This document shows positions 22,797-35,460 of a DNA stretch of 64,000 bases, piece by piece. The position numbers were made by a program, and so were the translations under genes. Each line of letters begins with the position of its first letter. Position 1 is the first letter of the stretch. The DNA is from Glandiceps talaboti. Its lineage: Eukaryota; Hemichordata; Enteropneusta; Spengelidae. Below the pieces are notes generated by a model. It was not told where the DNA came from. It saw only the letters and a list, made by a program, of their open reading frames with translations, and did not search any database. The stretch spans positions 13,345,694-13,409,693 of the forward strand of contig NC_135552.1 in the NCBI RefSeq assembly GCF_964340395.1. Reading direction: 5' to 3'.

Positions 22797-25700
22797 ATCA
22801 AAGTAAAGAATAACTCTTCCCAAATCTAGGTAAAGTACAATTGTTCCCCAAGCAAAGTAAAGAATAACTGTTCCCCAATCAAAGTAAAGACTAACTGTTC
22901 CTCAATCAATCATATTAAAGAATAACTGTTCCCCAATCAAATTAAAGTGTAGCTGTTCCCCAATCAAAGTAAAGTGTAACTGTTACCCAATCAAAGCAAA
23001 GAATAAATGTTCCTCAATCAAAATAAAGTGTAACTGTTACCCAATCAAAGTAAAGAATAACTTTTCCCCAAAATAAAATATAACTGTTACCCAATCAAAG
23101 TAAAGAATAAATGTTCCTCAATCAAAGTAAAGTGTAACTGTTCCCAAATAACTGTTCTCCAATCAAAGTAAAGTGTAACCGTTCCCCAATCAATGTAAAG
23201 AATAACTGTTCCCCAATCAAAGTAAAGAATAACTCTTCCCAAATCTAGGTAAAGTACAATTGTTCCCCAAGCAAAGTAAAGAATAACTGTTCCCCAATCA
23301 AAGTAAAGAATAACTGTTCCCCAAGCAAAGTAAAGTATAACTGTTCCCCAATCAAAGTAACATGTAACTGTTCCCTAATCAAAGTAAAGAATAACTGTTT
23401 CCCAATCAAAGTAAAGTGTAACTATTACCCAATCAAAGTAAAGAATAACTGTTCCCCAATCAAAGTAAAGAATAACTCTTCCCAAATCTAGGTAAAGTAC
23501 AATTGTTCCCCAAGCAAAGTAAAGAATAACTGTTCCCCAATCAAAGTAAAGAATAACTCTTCCCCAATCAAAGTAAAATGTAACTATTACCCAATCAAAG
23601 TAAAGTGTAACTGTTCCCCAATCAAAGTAAAGAATAACTGTTCCCAAATCAAAGTAAAGAATAACTGTTCCCCAATCAAAGTAAAGTGTAACTATTACCC
23701 AATCAAAGTAAAGAATAACTGTTCCCCAATCAAAGTAAAGTGTAACTATTACCCAATCAAAGTAAAGAATAAATGTTCCTCAATCAAAATAAAGTGTAAC
23801 TGTTCCCTATTCAAAGTAAAGAATAACTGTTCCCCAAAGTAAAGTGTAACTGGTTCCCCAATCGATCAAAGTAAAGTATAACTGTTCCACAATCACAGTA
23901 AAAAATAACTGATCCCTAATCAACGTAAAGAAAAACAGCTCCCAAATCTAAGTAAAGTGTAACTGTTGCCCATTCAAAGTAAAGTGTAATTGTTCCCCAA
24001 GCCATGCAATGTGTAACTGTTCTCCAAGCAAAGTAAATTGTCCTCGATCAAAGTAAAGTGTAACTGTTCCCCAATAAAAGTAAAGTGTAACTGTTCCCCA
24101 AACTAAAGTGTCACTGTGACCCAAAGTAAAGAATAACTGTTCCCCAATCAAAGTAAAGTGTAGCTGTTCCAAAATCAAAGTAAAGAATAACTGTTCCCCA
24201 ATCAAAGTAAAGTGTAACTGTTCCCCAATCAAAGCAAAGTGTAACTGTTCCCCAATCAAAGTAAAGTGTAACTGTTCCCCAATCAAAGTAAAGTATAACT
24301 GTTCCCCAATCAAAATAAAGTGTAACTGCTGCCCATTCAAAGTAAAGTGCAATGTGTAACTGCTCCCCAACCAAAGTAAAGTGTAACTGCTCCCCAACCA
24401 AAGTAAAGTGTAAGTGTTCCCCAATCAAACTAAAGTATAACTGTTCCGCAAGCAAAGTCAAGTGTAACTATTACCTAATAAAAGTAAAGAATAACTGTTA
24501 CCCAATCAAAGTAAAGAATAACTCTTCCCAAATCTAGGTAAAGTACAATTGTTCCCCAAGCAAAGTAAAGTGTAACTGTTCCCCAATCAAAGTAAAGTGT
24601 AACTGTTCCCCAATCAAACTAAAGTATAACTGTTCCGCAAGCAAAGTCAAGTGTAACTATTACCTATAATAAAAGTAAAGAATAACTGTTACTCAATCAA
24701 AGTAAAGAATAACTGTTACCCAATCAAAGTAAAGAATAACTCTTCCCAAGCAAAGTAAAGAATAAATGTTCCCCAATCAAAGTGTAACTATTACCCAATC
24801 AAAGTAAAGTGTAGCTGTTCCCCAATAAAAGTAAAGTGTAACTGTTCCCCAACCAAAGTAAAGAGTAAATGTTCCCCATTCAAAGTAAAGTGTAACTGTT
24901 CCCCAATCAAAGTAAAGTGTAACTGTTCCCCAATCAAAGTCAAGTATAACTGTTCCGCAAGCAAAGTCAAGTGTAACTATTACCTAATAAAAGCAAAGAA
25001 TATCTGTTACCCAATCAAAGTAAAGAATAACTCTTCCCAAATCTAGGTAAAGTAAAATTGTTCCCCAAGCAAAGTAAAGTGTAACTGTTCCCCAATAAAA
25101 GTAAAGTGTAACTGTTCCCAAAACAAAGCAAAGTTTAAAAGTGTAACTGTTCCCCAATCAAAGTAAAGTTTAACTGCCCCCACCCCTTAAAGTAAAGTGT
25201 AACTGTTCCCAATGAAAGTGGTGTTACTGTTCCCCAATCAAAATTAAGTGTAAATATTCCCCAATCAAAATAAAGTGCAACTTTTCCCAAATCAAAGTAA
25301 AGTGTAACTGTTCCCCAATAAAAGTAAAGTGTAACTGTTCCTAAATCTAAGTGTAACTGTTCCCAAATCAAAGTCAAGAGTAAATGTTCCCTAATCAAAG
25401 TAAAGTGCAACTGTTCCCCAACCAAAATAAAGTGTAACTGCTGCCCATTAAAAGTAAAGTGCAATGTGTAACTGCTCCCCAACCAAAGTAAAGTGTAACT
25501 GTTCCCCAATCAAAGTAAAGTGTAACTGTTCCGCAAGCAAAGTCAAGTGTAACTGTCTCTTAACCAAAGTAAGGTATAAATCTTTGACTTAAAGTAACAT
25601 GTAGCTGTTAATCAATATAAAGTGTATCTGTTCCTCAATCAAAGTAAAGTGTAACTGTTCCTCAATCAAAGTGAAGCATAACTGTTCCCAAAACAAAGTA

Positions 25701-26110
25701 AAGTTTAAAAGTGTAACTGTGTGCCAATCAAAGTAAAATGTACCTAGCTGTTCCCAATGAAAGTAAAGTGCAACTGCCCCCATCAAAGTTCAACTGTTCC
25801 TAATGAAAGTAGTGTGTAACTGCCCCCCCCCCACCATATCAAAGTAAAGTGTAACTGCCCCCCCCCCTCCCCGTAAAGTGTAACTGTTCCCAATGAAAGT
25901 AGTGTATCTGTTCCTCAAAAGGGCAACTGTTCCCAATGTAAGTAATAATGTAACTGTTCCCCAAAGTGCAACTGTTCCTCAAAGTAAAGTGCAACTGTTC
26001 CCAATGTAAGTAATAATGTAACTGTTCCCCACAACACAAAACCATCACTCAAAATAACTGTTCCCAAAACAAAGCAAAGTTTAAAAGTGTAACTGTTCCC
26101 CAATCAAAGT
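22797..26110 (+). repeat. Higher-order repeat copy 1 (3.39-kb period)
   Basis: Segment reproduced nearly base for base 3387-3389 bp downstream. Shared diagnostic words include GACTAACTGTTCCTC (22889 and 26276), CAATCACAGTAAAAAATAAC, CACTGTGACCCAAAG and AACACAAAACCATCACTC. Within it a 180-340-bp block with GTTCCGCAAGCAAAGTCAAG is itself repeated around 24440-25070. Confidence 0.88.
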
Positions 26111-26183
26111 CAAGTATAACTGTTCCCCAATCAAAGTAAAGTGTAACTATTACCTAATAAAAGTAAAGAATAACTGTTACCCA

Positions 26184-29100
26184 ATCAAAGTAAAGAATAA
26201 CTCTTCCCAAATCTAGGTAAAGTACAATTGTTCCCCAAGCAAAGTAAAGAATAACTGTTCCCCAATCAAAGTAAAGACTAACTGTTCCTCAATCAATCAT
26301 ATTAAAGAATAACTGTTCCCCAATCAAATTAAAGTGTAGCTGTTCCCCAATCAAAGTAAAGTGTAACTGTTACCCAATCAAAGCAAAGAATAAATGTTCC
26401 TCAATCAAAATAAAGTGTAACTGTTACCCAATCAAAGTAAAGAATAACTTTTCCCCAAAATAAAATATAACTGTTACCCAATCAAAGTAAAGAATAAATG
26501 TTCCTCAATCAAAGTAAAGTGTAACTGTTCCCAAATAACTGTTCTCCAATCAAAGTAAAGTGTAACCGTTCCCCAATCAATGTAAAGAATAACTGTTCCC
26601 CAATCAAAGTAAAGAATAACTCTTCCCAAATCTAGGTAAAGTACAATTGTTCCCCAAGCAAAGTAAAGAATAACTGTTCCCCAATCAAAGTAAAGAATAA
26701 CTGTTCCCCAAGCAAAGTAAAGTATAACTGTTCCCCAATCAAAGTAACATGTAACTGTTCCCTAATCAAAGTAAAGAATAACTGTTCCCCAATCAAAGTA
26801 AAGTGTAACTATTACCCAATCAAAGTAAAGAATAACTGTTCCCCAATCAAAGTAAAGAATAACTCTTCCCAAATCTAGGTAAAGTACAATTGTTCCCCAA
26901 GCAAAGTAAAGAATAACTGTTCCCCAATCAAAGTAAAGAATAACTGTTCCCCAATCAAAGTAAAATGTAACTATTACCCAATCAAAGTAAAGTGTAACTG
27001 TTCCCCAATCAAAGTAAAGAATAACTGTTCCCAAATCAAAGTAAAGAATAACTGTTCCCCAATCAAAGTAAAGTGTAACTATTACCCAATCAAAGTAAAG
27101 AATAACTGTTCCCCAATCAAAGTAAAGTGTAACTATTTACCCAATCAAAGTAAAGAATAAATGTTCCTCAATCAAAATAAAGTGTAACTGTTCCCTATTC
27201 AAAGTAAAGAATAACTGTTCCCCAAAGTAAAGTGTAACTGTTCCCCAATCGATCAAAGTAAAGTATAACTGTTCCACAATCACAGTAAAAAATAACTGAT
27301 CCCTAATCAACGTAAAGAAAAACAGCTCCCAAATCTAAGTAAAGTGTAACTGTTGCCCATTCAAAGTAAAGTGTAATTGTTCCCCAAGCCATGCAATGTG
27401 TAACTGTTCTCCAAGCAAAGTAAATTGTCCTCGATCAAAGTAAAGTGTAACTGTTCCCCAATAAAAGTAAAGTGTAACTGTTCCCCAAACTAAAGTGTCA
27501 CTGTGACCCAAAGTAAAGAATAACTGTTCCCCAATCAAAGTAAAGTGTAGCTGTTCCAAAATCAAAGTAAAGAATAACTGTTCCCCAATCAAAGTAAAGT
27601 GTAACTGTTCCCCAATCAAAGCAAAGTGTAACTGTTCCCCAATCAAAGTAAAGTGTAACTGTTCCCCAATCAAAGTAAAGTGTAACTGTTCCCCAATCAA
27701 AGTAAAGTATAACTGTTCCCCAATCAAAATAAAGTGTAACTGCTGCCCATTCAAAGTAAAGTGCAATGTGTAACTGCTCCCCAACCAAAGTAAAGTGTAA
27801 CTGTTCCCCAATCAAAGTCAAGTATAACTGTTCCGCAAGCAAAGTCAAGTGTAACTATTACCTAATAAAAGTAAAGAATAACTGTTACCCAATCAAAGTA
27901 AAGAATAACTCTTCCCAAATCTAGGTAAAGTACAATTGTTCCCCAAGCAAAGTAAAGTGTAACTGTTCCCCAATCAAAGTAAAGTGTAAGTGTTCCCCAA
28001 TCAAACTAAAGTATAACTGTTCCGCAAGCAAAGTCAAGTGTAACTATTACCTATAATAAAAGTAAAGAATAACTGTTACCCAATCAAAGTAAAGAATAAC
28101 TGTTACCCAATCAAAGTAAAGAATAACTCTTCCCAAGCAAAGTAAAGAATAAATGTTCCCCAATCAAAGTGTAACTATTACCCAATCAAAGTAAAGTGTA
28201 GCTGTTCCCCAATAAAAGTAAAGTGTAACTGTTCCCCAACCAAAGTAAAGAGTAAATGTTCCCCATTCAAAGTAAAGTGTAACTGTTCCCCAATCAAACT
28301 AAAGTATAACTGTTCCGCAAGCAAAGTCAAGTGTAACTATTACCTAATAAAAGCAAAGAATATCTGTTACCCAATCAAAGTAAAGAATAACTGTTACCCA
28401 ATCAAAGTAAAGAATAACTCTTCCCAAATCTAGGTAAAGTAAAATTGTTCCCCAAGCAAAGTAAAGTGTAACTGTTCCCCAATAAAAGTAAAGTGTAACT
28501 GTTCCCAAAACAAAGCAAAGTTTAAAAGTGTAACTGTTCCCCAATCAAAGTAAAGTTTAACTGCCCCCACCCCTTAAAGTAAAGTGTAACTGTTCCCAAT
28601 GAAAGTGGTGTTACTGTTCCCCAATCAAAATTAAGTGTAAATATTCCCCAATCAAAATAAAGTGCAACTTTTCCCAAATCAAAGTAAAGTGTAACTGTTC
28701 CCCAATAAAAGTAAAGTGTAACTGTTCCTAAATCTAAGTGTAACTGTTCCCAAATCAAAGTCAAGAGTAAATGTTCCCTAATCAAAGTAAAGTGCAACTG
28801 TTCCCCAACCAAAATAAAGTGTAACTGCTGCCCATTAAAAGTAAAGTGCAATGTGTAACTGCTCCCCAACCAAAGTAAAGTGTAACTGTTCCCCAATCAA
28901 AGTAAAGTGTAACTGTTCCGCAAGCAAAGTCAAGTGTAACTGTCTCTTAACCAAAGTAAGGTATAAATCTTTGACTTAAAGTAACATGTAGCTGTTAATC
29001 AATATAAAGTGTATCTGTTCCTCAATCAAAGTAAAGTGTAACTGTTCCTCAATCAAAGTGAAGCATAACTGTTCCCAAAACAAAGTAAAGTTTAAAAGTG

Positions 29101-29499
29101 TAACTGTGTGCCAATCAAAGTAAAATGTACCTAGCTGTTCCCAATGAAAGTAAAGTGCAACTGCCCCCATCAAAGTTCAACTGTTCCTAATGAAAGTAGT
29201 GTGTAACTGCCCCCCCCCCCCACCATATCAAAGTAAAGTGTAACTGCCCCCCCCCCTCCCCGTAAAGTGTAACTGTTCCCAATGAAAGTAGTGTATCTGT
29301 TCCTCAAAAGGGCAACTGTTCCCAATGTAAGTAATAATGTAACTGTTCCCCAAAGTGCAACTGTTCCTCAAAGTAAAGTGCAACTGTTCCCAATGTAAGT
29401 AATAATGTAACTGTTCCCCACAACACAAAACCATCACTCAAAATAACTGTTCCCAAAACAAAGCAAAGTTTAAAAGTGTAACTGTTCCCCAATCAAAGT
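26184..29499 (+). repeat. Higher-order repeat copy 2 (3.39-kb period)
   Basis: Second copy of the 3.39-kb block. It differs from the first by single-base changes, gain or loss of single 27-bp units (for example an extra unit near 27660) and poly-C length (29210). This level of likeness means a recent duplication or ongoing homogenisation. Confidence 0.88.
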
Positions 29500-30021
29500 A
29501 AAGTGTAACTGTCCCCCCCCCCCTTTAAAGTAAAGTGTAACTGTTCCCAATGAAAGTGATGTAACTGTTCCCTAATCAAAGTAAAGTGTAACTGTTCCCT
29601 AATCAAAGTAAAGTGTAACTGTTCCCAAATCAAAGTAAAGTGTACCTGTTCCCAATGAAAGTGATGTAACTGTTCCCTAATCAAAGTAAAGTGTAACTGT
29701 TCCCTAATCAAAGTAAAGTGTAACTGTTCCCTAATCAAAGTAAAGTGTAACTGTTCCCTAATCAAAGTAAAGTGTAACTGTTCCCAAATCAAAGTAAAGT
29801 GTAACTGTTCCCCAATCAAAGTAAAGTATAACTGTTCCCCAAGCAAAAGTAAAATGCAACTGTTCCTCAACCAAAATAAAGAACAACCTTTTCTGACTCA
29901 AAGTATATAACATGTTGCTGTTAATCAATGTAAAGTGTAACTGTTCCCCAATCAAAGTGAAGTATAACTGTTCCTAATGAAAGTAGTGTAACTGTTCCCC
30001 ACAAGACTAAACCACCACTTA

Positions 30022-30062
30022 AAGCATAGATCCTACACATCTTTCGTGTTGGGTCTATGCTC
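30022..30062. repeat. Hairpin insertion inside the minisatellite
   Basis: AGCATAGATCCTACAC, a seven-base loop ATCTTTC, then GTGTTGGGTCTATGCT form an almost perfect 16-bp stem. The segment has no match to the 27-bp unit around it and is present once. Confidence 0.6.
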
Positions 30063-32542
30063 AAAGTAACTGTTCCCAAAACAAAGCAAAGTTTAAAAGT
30101 GTAACTGTTCACCAATCAAAAATAAAAATGTACCTGTTCCCCAAGCAAAGTAAATTGTAACTGTTCCTCGACCAATTTAAGGTATAACCTTTTTTGATTC
30201 AAAGTATATAACATGTAGCTGTTACTATCAATGTAAAATGTAACTATTCAGAAAATAAAGTACAGTTCAAAAGTGTAACTGTTCACCAATCAAAGTAAAA
30301 TGTACCTGTTCCCAAATGAAAGTAAAGTGCAACCACCCACCCCATCAAAGTAAAGTGTAACTGTTCCCAACAAGACTAAACCATCACTCAATGTAAGTCT
30401 TCCCTAAACAAAGCAAAGTTTAAGAAGTGTAACTGTTTCCCAATCACAGTAAGTGTACCTGTTCCCAATAAAAGTGGTGTAACTCCCCCCCCCCATCAAA
30501 GTAAAATGTACCTGTTCCCCAATCAAAGTAAAGTGTAACTGTTCCTCAATCAATGTAAAGTGTAATCCCCCCCCCCCCCATCAAAGTAAAATGTAACTGT
30601 TCCCCAATCAAAGTAAAGTGCAACTGTTCCTCAATCAAAGTAAAGTGTAACTGTTCCTCAATCAATGTAAAGTGTAATCCCCCCCCCCCATCAAAGTAAA
30701 ATGTACCTGTACCCCAACCAAAGTAAAGAGTAACTGTTCCCCAATCAAAGTAAAGTGTAACTGTTCCTCAATCAAAGTAAAGTGCAACTGTTCCTCAATC
30801 AAAGTAAAGTGCAACTGTTCCTCAATCAAAGAAAGTGTAACTGTTTGCCAATCAAGTAAAATGTACCTGTTCCCCAATCAAAGTAAAGTGCAACTGTTCC
30901 TCAATCAAAGTAAAGTGCAACTGTTCCTCAAAGTAAAGTGTAACTGTTTGCCAATCAAAGTGAAGTATGTATTCCCAAAACAATTAAATATGTTTGCCAA
31001 TCAAAGTGAAGTATGTATTCCCAAAACAATTAAATGTGTAACTGTTTGCCAATCAAAGCGAAGCATGTATTCCCAAAACAATAAAATGTATCTGTTCCCA
31101 ATGAATGTACAGTGTAACTGTTCCCAATGAATGTAGTGTAACTGTTCCCAATGAATGTACAGTGTAACTGTTCCCAATGAATGTACAGTGTAACTGTTAC
31201 CCTATAAGACTTAAAGTATCACTTAGTATAGCTGTTCCTCCTATAAAAATAAAGTATAACTACATCTGCCATAACAGTTGTTCCTCTAAAAAAGAAAGTG
31301 TAGTTGTCCCCTCATAAAACTTAAGTATAACTGCCCCCATAACAGTAGTAAATCTGTTCCCACATAGAATGAAATGATAGCTGTTCTCCCAACAACACTA
31401 TCTGTTCCAATCAAAGTATAACTAAACCTCCTGTAATTTAGTATAGCTGTTTAATCATAATAATAAACTATTGCTGTTCCCTTATTACAGTAAAGTACAG
31501 CTGTTTTCCATAAAGTAGTGATAACTGTCTAAAAGTAAAGTAATCCCCCAAAGTAAAGTATGACTGATTCCCCCCCCCCTCTCATAAAATTAGTATAGTT
31601 GTTCCTCCATGCAAGTAAACTGTAGTTGTCTCTCATAAAAGTAGTTATGAAAGTAGTATAGCTGTTCCCCCCAATCAATGTAGAACTGCCCCAATAAAAT
31701 ATGTATAGCTCCCCCCACCCCCACCCCCTCCCATAAAGGTGGTATAAATATTCTGGCAGTGGTACCCATATGGATTCTAATCTATATCAAATCTTTGAGA
31801 ACAATTAAAATAACATGTTACAAAATGTATATTAACAATAATTATACCCCAAAAATCATCATTATATTGAAAATGGTAGACCACGTTGCTTTTTTTTCTT
31901 TGCGTAAGCTTAACAACCACCCAAAAATGGTTTGTGTTAGTCTTTAAAGATATGGTTAGGATTATAGTTAAATATTTTAGTATGGTTAATGGTTAATAGT
32001 TAGTGTTAGGTGCCTAGACTAGAGGTGACCAAAGCATACACAAAGGGACTGGGCAACAGAGTCTACCAAATAAATTAAATGAAGATTTGTATGGGTTAGA
32101 TATTCTTCAATTATAATGAAATGATAATGATATTCAAATTCTCGATAATTATGACTAGCAATTCATATTTTATATGCAAATGCTCAGCAAATATTCTCCA
32201 TAATCAAATGAGTGAGAAGGCATTTGTTTTAGAAGTAATTTTGTTTTAGAAGTAATTTTAGAATATAACACGAAGGCACTAATTAAGTAACAGTGATTTT
32301 CACAAATTATAAAATTTCTCAGAATTTACAATCAATGATTCCTTATTAAAGACCTATTGTGTCATATGCCAGGTAACCTACACAATCTCCAAGCCAGTAT
32401 GGCTTTTAAAAAGAAATCTCAAATATTGAAACCCCAGAGAAGCTGTAAATTGGTTTGTCAAATGTTATTTGAGAAGGGGGCAGCTATACAATATGTACTA
32501 ACGGGAACACACTGGAAACAGTTTATATAATCCTTTCAATGT

Positions 32543-32905
32543 TAGGCCAAATAAAAATAGTTGTTTGGTGCCAGTTACCCGACCCCACCTAGTTTTTCAT
32601 GGCAACCCTAATATCTTTTATACATATTTGAGAAAAATAATAAAATCACAAAAATCATGAAGTCTCGGGAGAAATAGTGGGTGCGGAAACTGGCATCAAC
32701 TTAAAAAGACAATATAAAGCTATTCTTCTAATCTGTAATTGCTGTACATCTGATAGGAAGAAATAAACATGATGACCATTATGAAAACATTGGAAAACCT
32801 GAACTAGATACTCACAAATGAAGAAAAAAATATAATAAAAAAAATAAAAAATCTACCTACCCCACCTATTTTAAATTGAATGTAATCAGAACCACACAAT
32901 TTTTT
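32543..32905 (+). mobile_element. 363-bp dispersed repeat, copy 1
   Basis: From TTAGGCCAAATAAAAATAG to ACCACACAATTTTTT. The same sequence is present in reverse orientation at 46484-46846 (intron 4 of ACP1 copy 2). Shared words include GTTGTTTGGTGCC/GGAACCAAACAAC, CTAGTTTTTCATGGCAACCC/GGCATGAAAAACTAG, and ACCCCACCTATTTTAAATTG and its complement. Here it lies between direct repeats of about 75 bp (32468-32542 and 32912-32985: GGGGGCAGCTATACAAT ... GTTTATATAATCC). No open frame; family unknown. Confidence 0.7.
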
Positions 32906-33274
32906 AATGCCTTATTTGAGAGGGGGGCAGCTATACAATGTACTAGACGGGAAACAGTTTATATAATCCGTTCAATGACTAAATTTAGTAATTGTTTACT
33001 AATTATTGTTGATGATACTGTATTAGAGTTTTAATAAAACAATCCTGAATTGGGTATGGATTTGTTGACAAATTATAAATACATGCTTCACATGAAAGTT
33101 GACAATATGAACAATAATTATGAAATATAATTTTTTCATTTTACAGCTGTTGGTTCTTACAAAGACTACCCCTATGTTCTAGGTCACTCATTTAATACAT
33201 GTCATTGTTGGTGCAAAGGCTACATAGTCTTCCCGGAGAGGTTAAAGACTGTTAATTCTTACCAAGACAAGCTG

Positions 33275-33535
33275 ACCAACCCTGAAAGTAACTAGTGGAC
33301 TTCTTCCTCTTCCTGTGTAAATTAACACTGTGGTGGATTGCAGAGAGTGTTCTTGGTGATGTAACTGGTAGTCTTGACATCCTCCTCTTCTTGCACAATA
33401 TTTGCACCTTGTAGTGGATTGCAACATGAGTTCTTGGTGATATAATGGTACATTGTAGTCTTGACCTCTCCCTCCTTCTGTACAATATTTACTCTGCTGT
33501 GGACTGTGACATGTTCTTGGTGATGGACCCAAGTC
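33275..33535 (+). repeat. Tandem repeat of about 82 bp, three units
   Basis: TCTTGGTGAT recurs at 33351, 33432 and 33515, each unit carrying a TAGTCTTGAC, CCTCYTC-type pyrimidine word and GTGGATTGCA/GTGGACTGTG. The minus-strand frame through it shows Cys-x2-Cys motifs only because the unit repeats. Confidence 0.65.
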
Positions 33536-35199
33536 TATGATTGTATTCCTGCATGTAGTTCACACTAGATGTGCTCTGGTTGGGGATGTTCATGCCTACA
33601 ATTCAAAAAATCATTAACACCTACATATCAATGAATGCAAAAATTAAGACAAAACAAGCCATATACATTCTAAAATAATGTGTTCATTAAGGAGGGACAT
33701 GTCATCAGCAGAAGGGCTGTGCAGACCAATTTTGGAAGCTGTGTGCCATTGAGGATGCATGACAAAAAAAGTAATGGTGACCTTGTGTTTTGAATGCATT
33801 TTTAATTTGAGGACTGGTTGGTCATTTGACAGCTCATTTTATTTTTTTTTGGAGTTGTTTTAATCTGTAAAGAATACTATCTGACAATCAAATCAAAACC
33901 AACTGTGATAGATTGCATACATAACAGGTGTTTCTACAAGAAACAATGTGTGTTAATCACATAAAACTAGACAAAGATTAGCATACTTTTTGAAAGTAAG
34001 AACGAGATGTATCCGAAAATAAGTAAAACAACAATCAGCTCTCCATACCTTTTCATATAGTTTGTAACATAGTTGAATCCTTGCAGGCATCTATTGCACA
34101 TTTTGATTTTGTTGTGTTGTCTGAGTAGAAAGAGAGAGAGAAATATAAGTAATACATAATGTACATGTCATGTCCTCAATACAATGATTATCTGCAGATC
34201 TGTCTTGGACATTAGTTTATATCTGATGAACATAATAGAGATCTAAGCTTGTGAATGGTCACCGATTTATCATCCAATATCTTCTAAATATCATGCTGCC
34301 CAGCTGGTGATTGACACAAGATGAACACTTTGCAAAGCTGGATAGAGAGTGAAAACAACTCACCTTGCAGATAGCATTTCGCAACTCATGAACAAAAAAC
34401 ATCACAGTGGATTGTAAATAAAAAACAATAGTCTGCAGAGCAATACACAAATTATCATCAATACTTTGATATTGACCATTAACTGTGGCTGGACAACAGG
34501 AAGCAGTTAATGAAGTACTCACTTCAGTTCAAATGGAGCAACACATGGATGGCTGCATTGCTAAATGAAACAAAGAAATGGCTACAAATATTGCAGATGT
34601 ATCCATACTCCATCCTTTGCATTGTGACTAGTACTTTTCATTTTTCAGTGTAAAATCCTATTGCATTGACAAAAAATAAACATGAAATTGGCAAAAAAGG
34701 ATAGTGATATATATATGAATTTCACCGATCATGGAGCATATTATCTTAGGTGTGTCAGATGAAAGTTCATGCCATGATCATTGAGACAGATGTATATAGG
34801 AAATATGACATTATTGTTTCAATACATTGACAGTTGGCATTGATGACATGTCGGAAAGAGATGGCAATGTGACAAACTTTTTCACACTGAATCAGGCATT
34901 TCAATTCATTTAACACTTCTATAACTTCACCAGTATGGTTACCCCCTAAATTGTATGGCCTGGCCTAACGGACAATATATCTGGATATTTAAAGGCATCA
35001 GATTTTGATTGGCTTGAATAAATATTTTTTTCATTGAAGTTGGTACAGAAGAACCACACATCACAGAGGCCAAAAGGAAAATGCAACTATATTCTGTGTT
35101 ATCGGTGAGTTTTGACCAACCCATGGTGTACATAGTCACAGCACCCTCTAATCCAATTCAATGCACCATTGACGTACAACAATATTTGTGACCCACAAA

Positions 35200-35460
35200 A
35201 CAAACAAATAAATGAACTTGACAACAAACTAACCAACAAACAAACTCAAAGGACCAACAAACTTACCAAACAACTATAACTTAACCAACAGACAACCAAC
35301 TAATGCAGACAACAAACCAACCTAGATACAAAAATATCAACCAACCAAACCAACTCACCAACTGACCGACCGACTGACCGACCAACCAACCAACCAACCA
35401 ATCAACCAAATGATGAAAAATCTGACAAAGTAACCAACTCATCAACCAACCTACAATACA
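35200..35460. repeat. Degenerate (CAAC)n / (ACCA)n low-complexity tract
   Basis: Dozens of CAAC, ACCAAC and CCGAC tetra- and hexanucleotides in imperfect series, purest around 35355-35405 (ACCGACCGACTGACCGACC, then ACCAACC runs). Confidence 0.75.

Larger units (their letters stand above)
21985..31750. repeat. Large 27-bp minisatellite (satellite-like array), about 9.7 kb
   Basis: Several hundred head-to-tail units of about 27 bp; a perfect consensus unit is 24250-24276 (CCCC, then AATCAAAGTAAAGTGTAACT, then GTT). Common variants are AGAATAAC for AGTGTAAC, CAAGC for CAATC, TTACCC for TTCCCC, and a recurring composite with CTTCCCAAATCTAGG. Because 27 is a multiple of three, two minus-strand frames and one plus-strand frame stay open, which explains all frames of 60-158 codons here; none has gene features. 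The left edge is sharp near 21985. The right part (30000-31750) is progressively diverged, with CCCC expanded to runs of 8-12 C. Confidence 0.95.

Noticed and set aside
21966-30877. Minus-strand frames of 60-158 codons with repeating GEQLHFTLI or WGTVTLYFD residues, and plus-strand CSPIKVKCN frames
   Set aside because: They follow from a 27-bp unit that lacks stops in three of six frames. Frames break wherever unit length changes, there is no start context, and both minus frames are equally open.
21985-31750. CRISPR array
   Set aside because: Units are contiguous with no unique spacers, and the surrounding genes are eukaryotic.
33242-33532. Minus-strand frame with repeated Cys-x2-Cys, like a zinc-binding transposase tail
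   Set aside because: The motif recurs only because of an 82-bp tandem repeat; no other transposase residues around.
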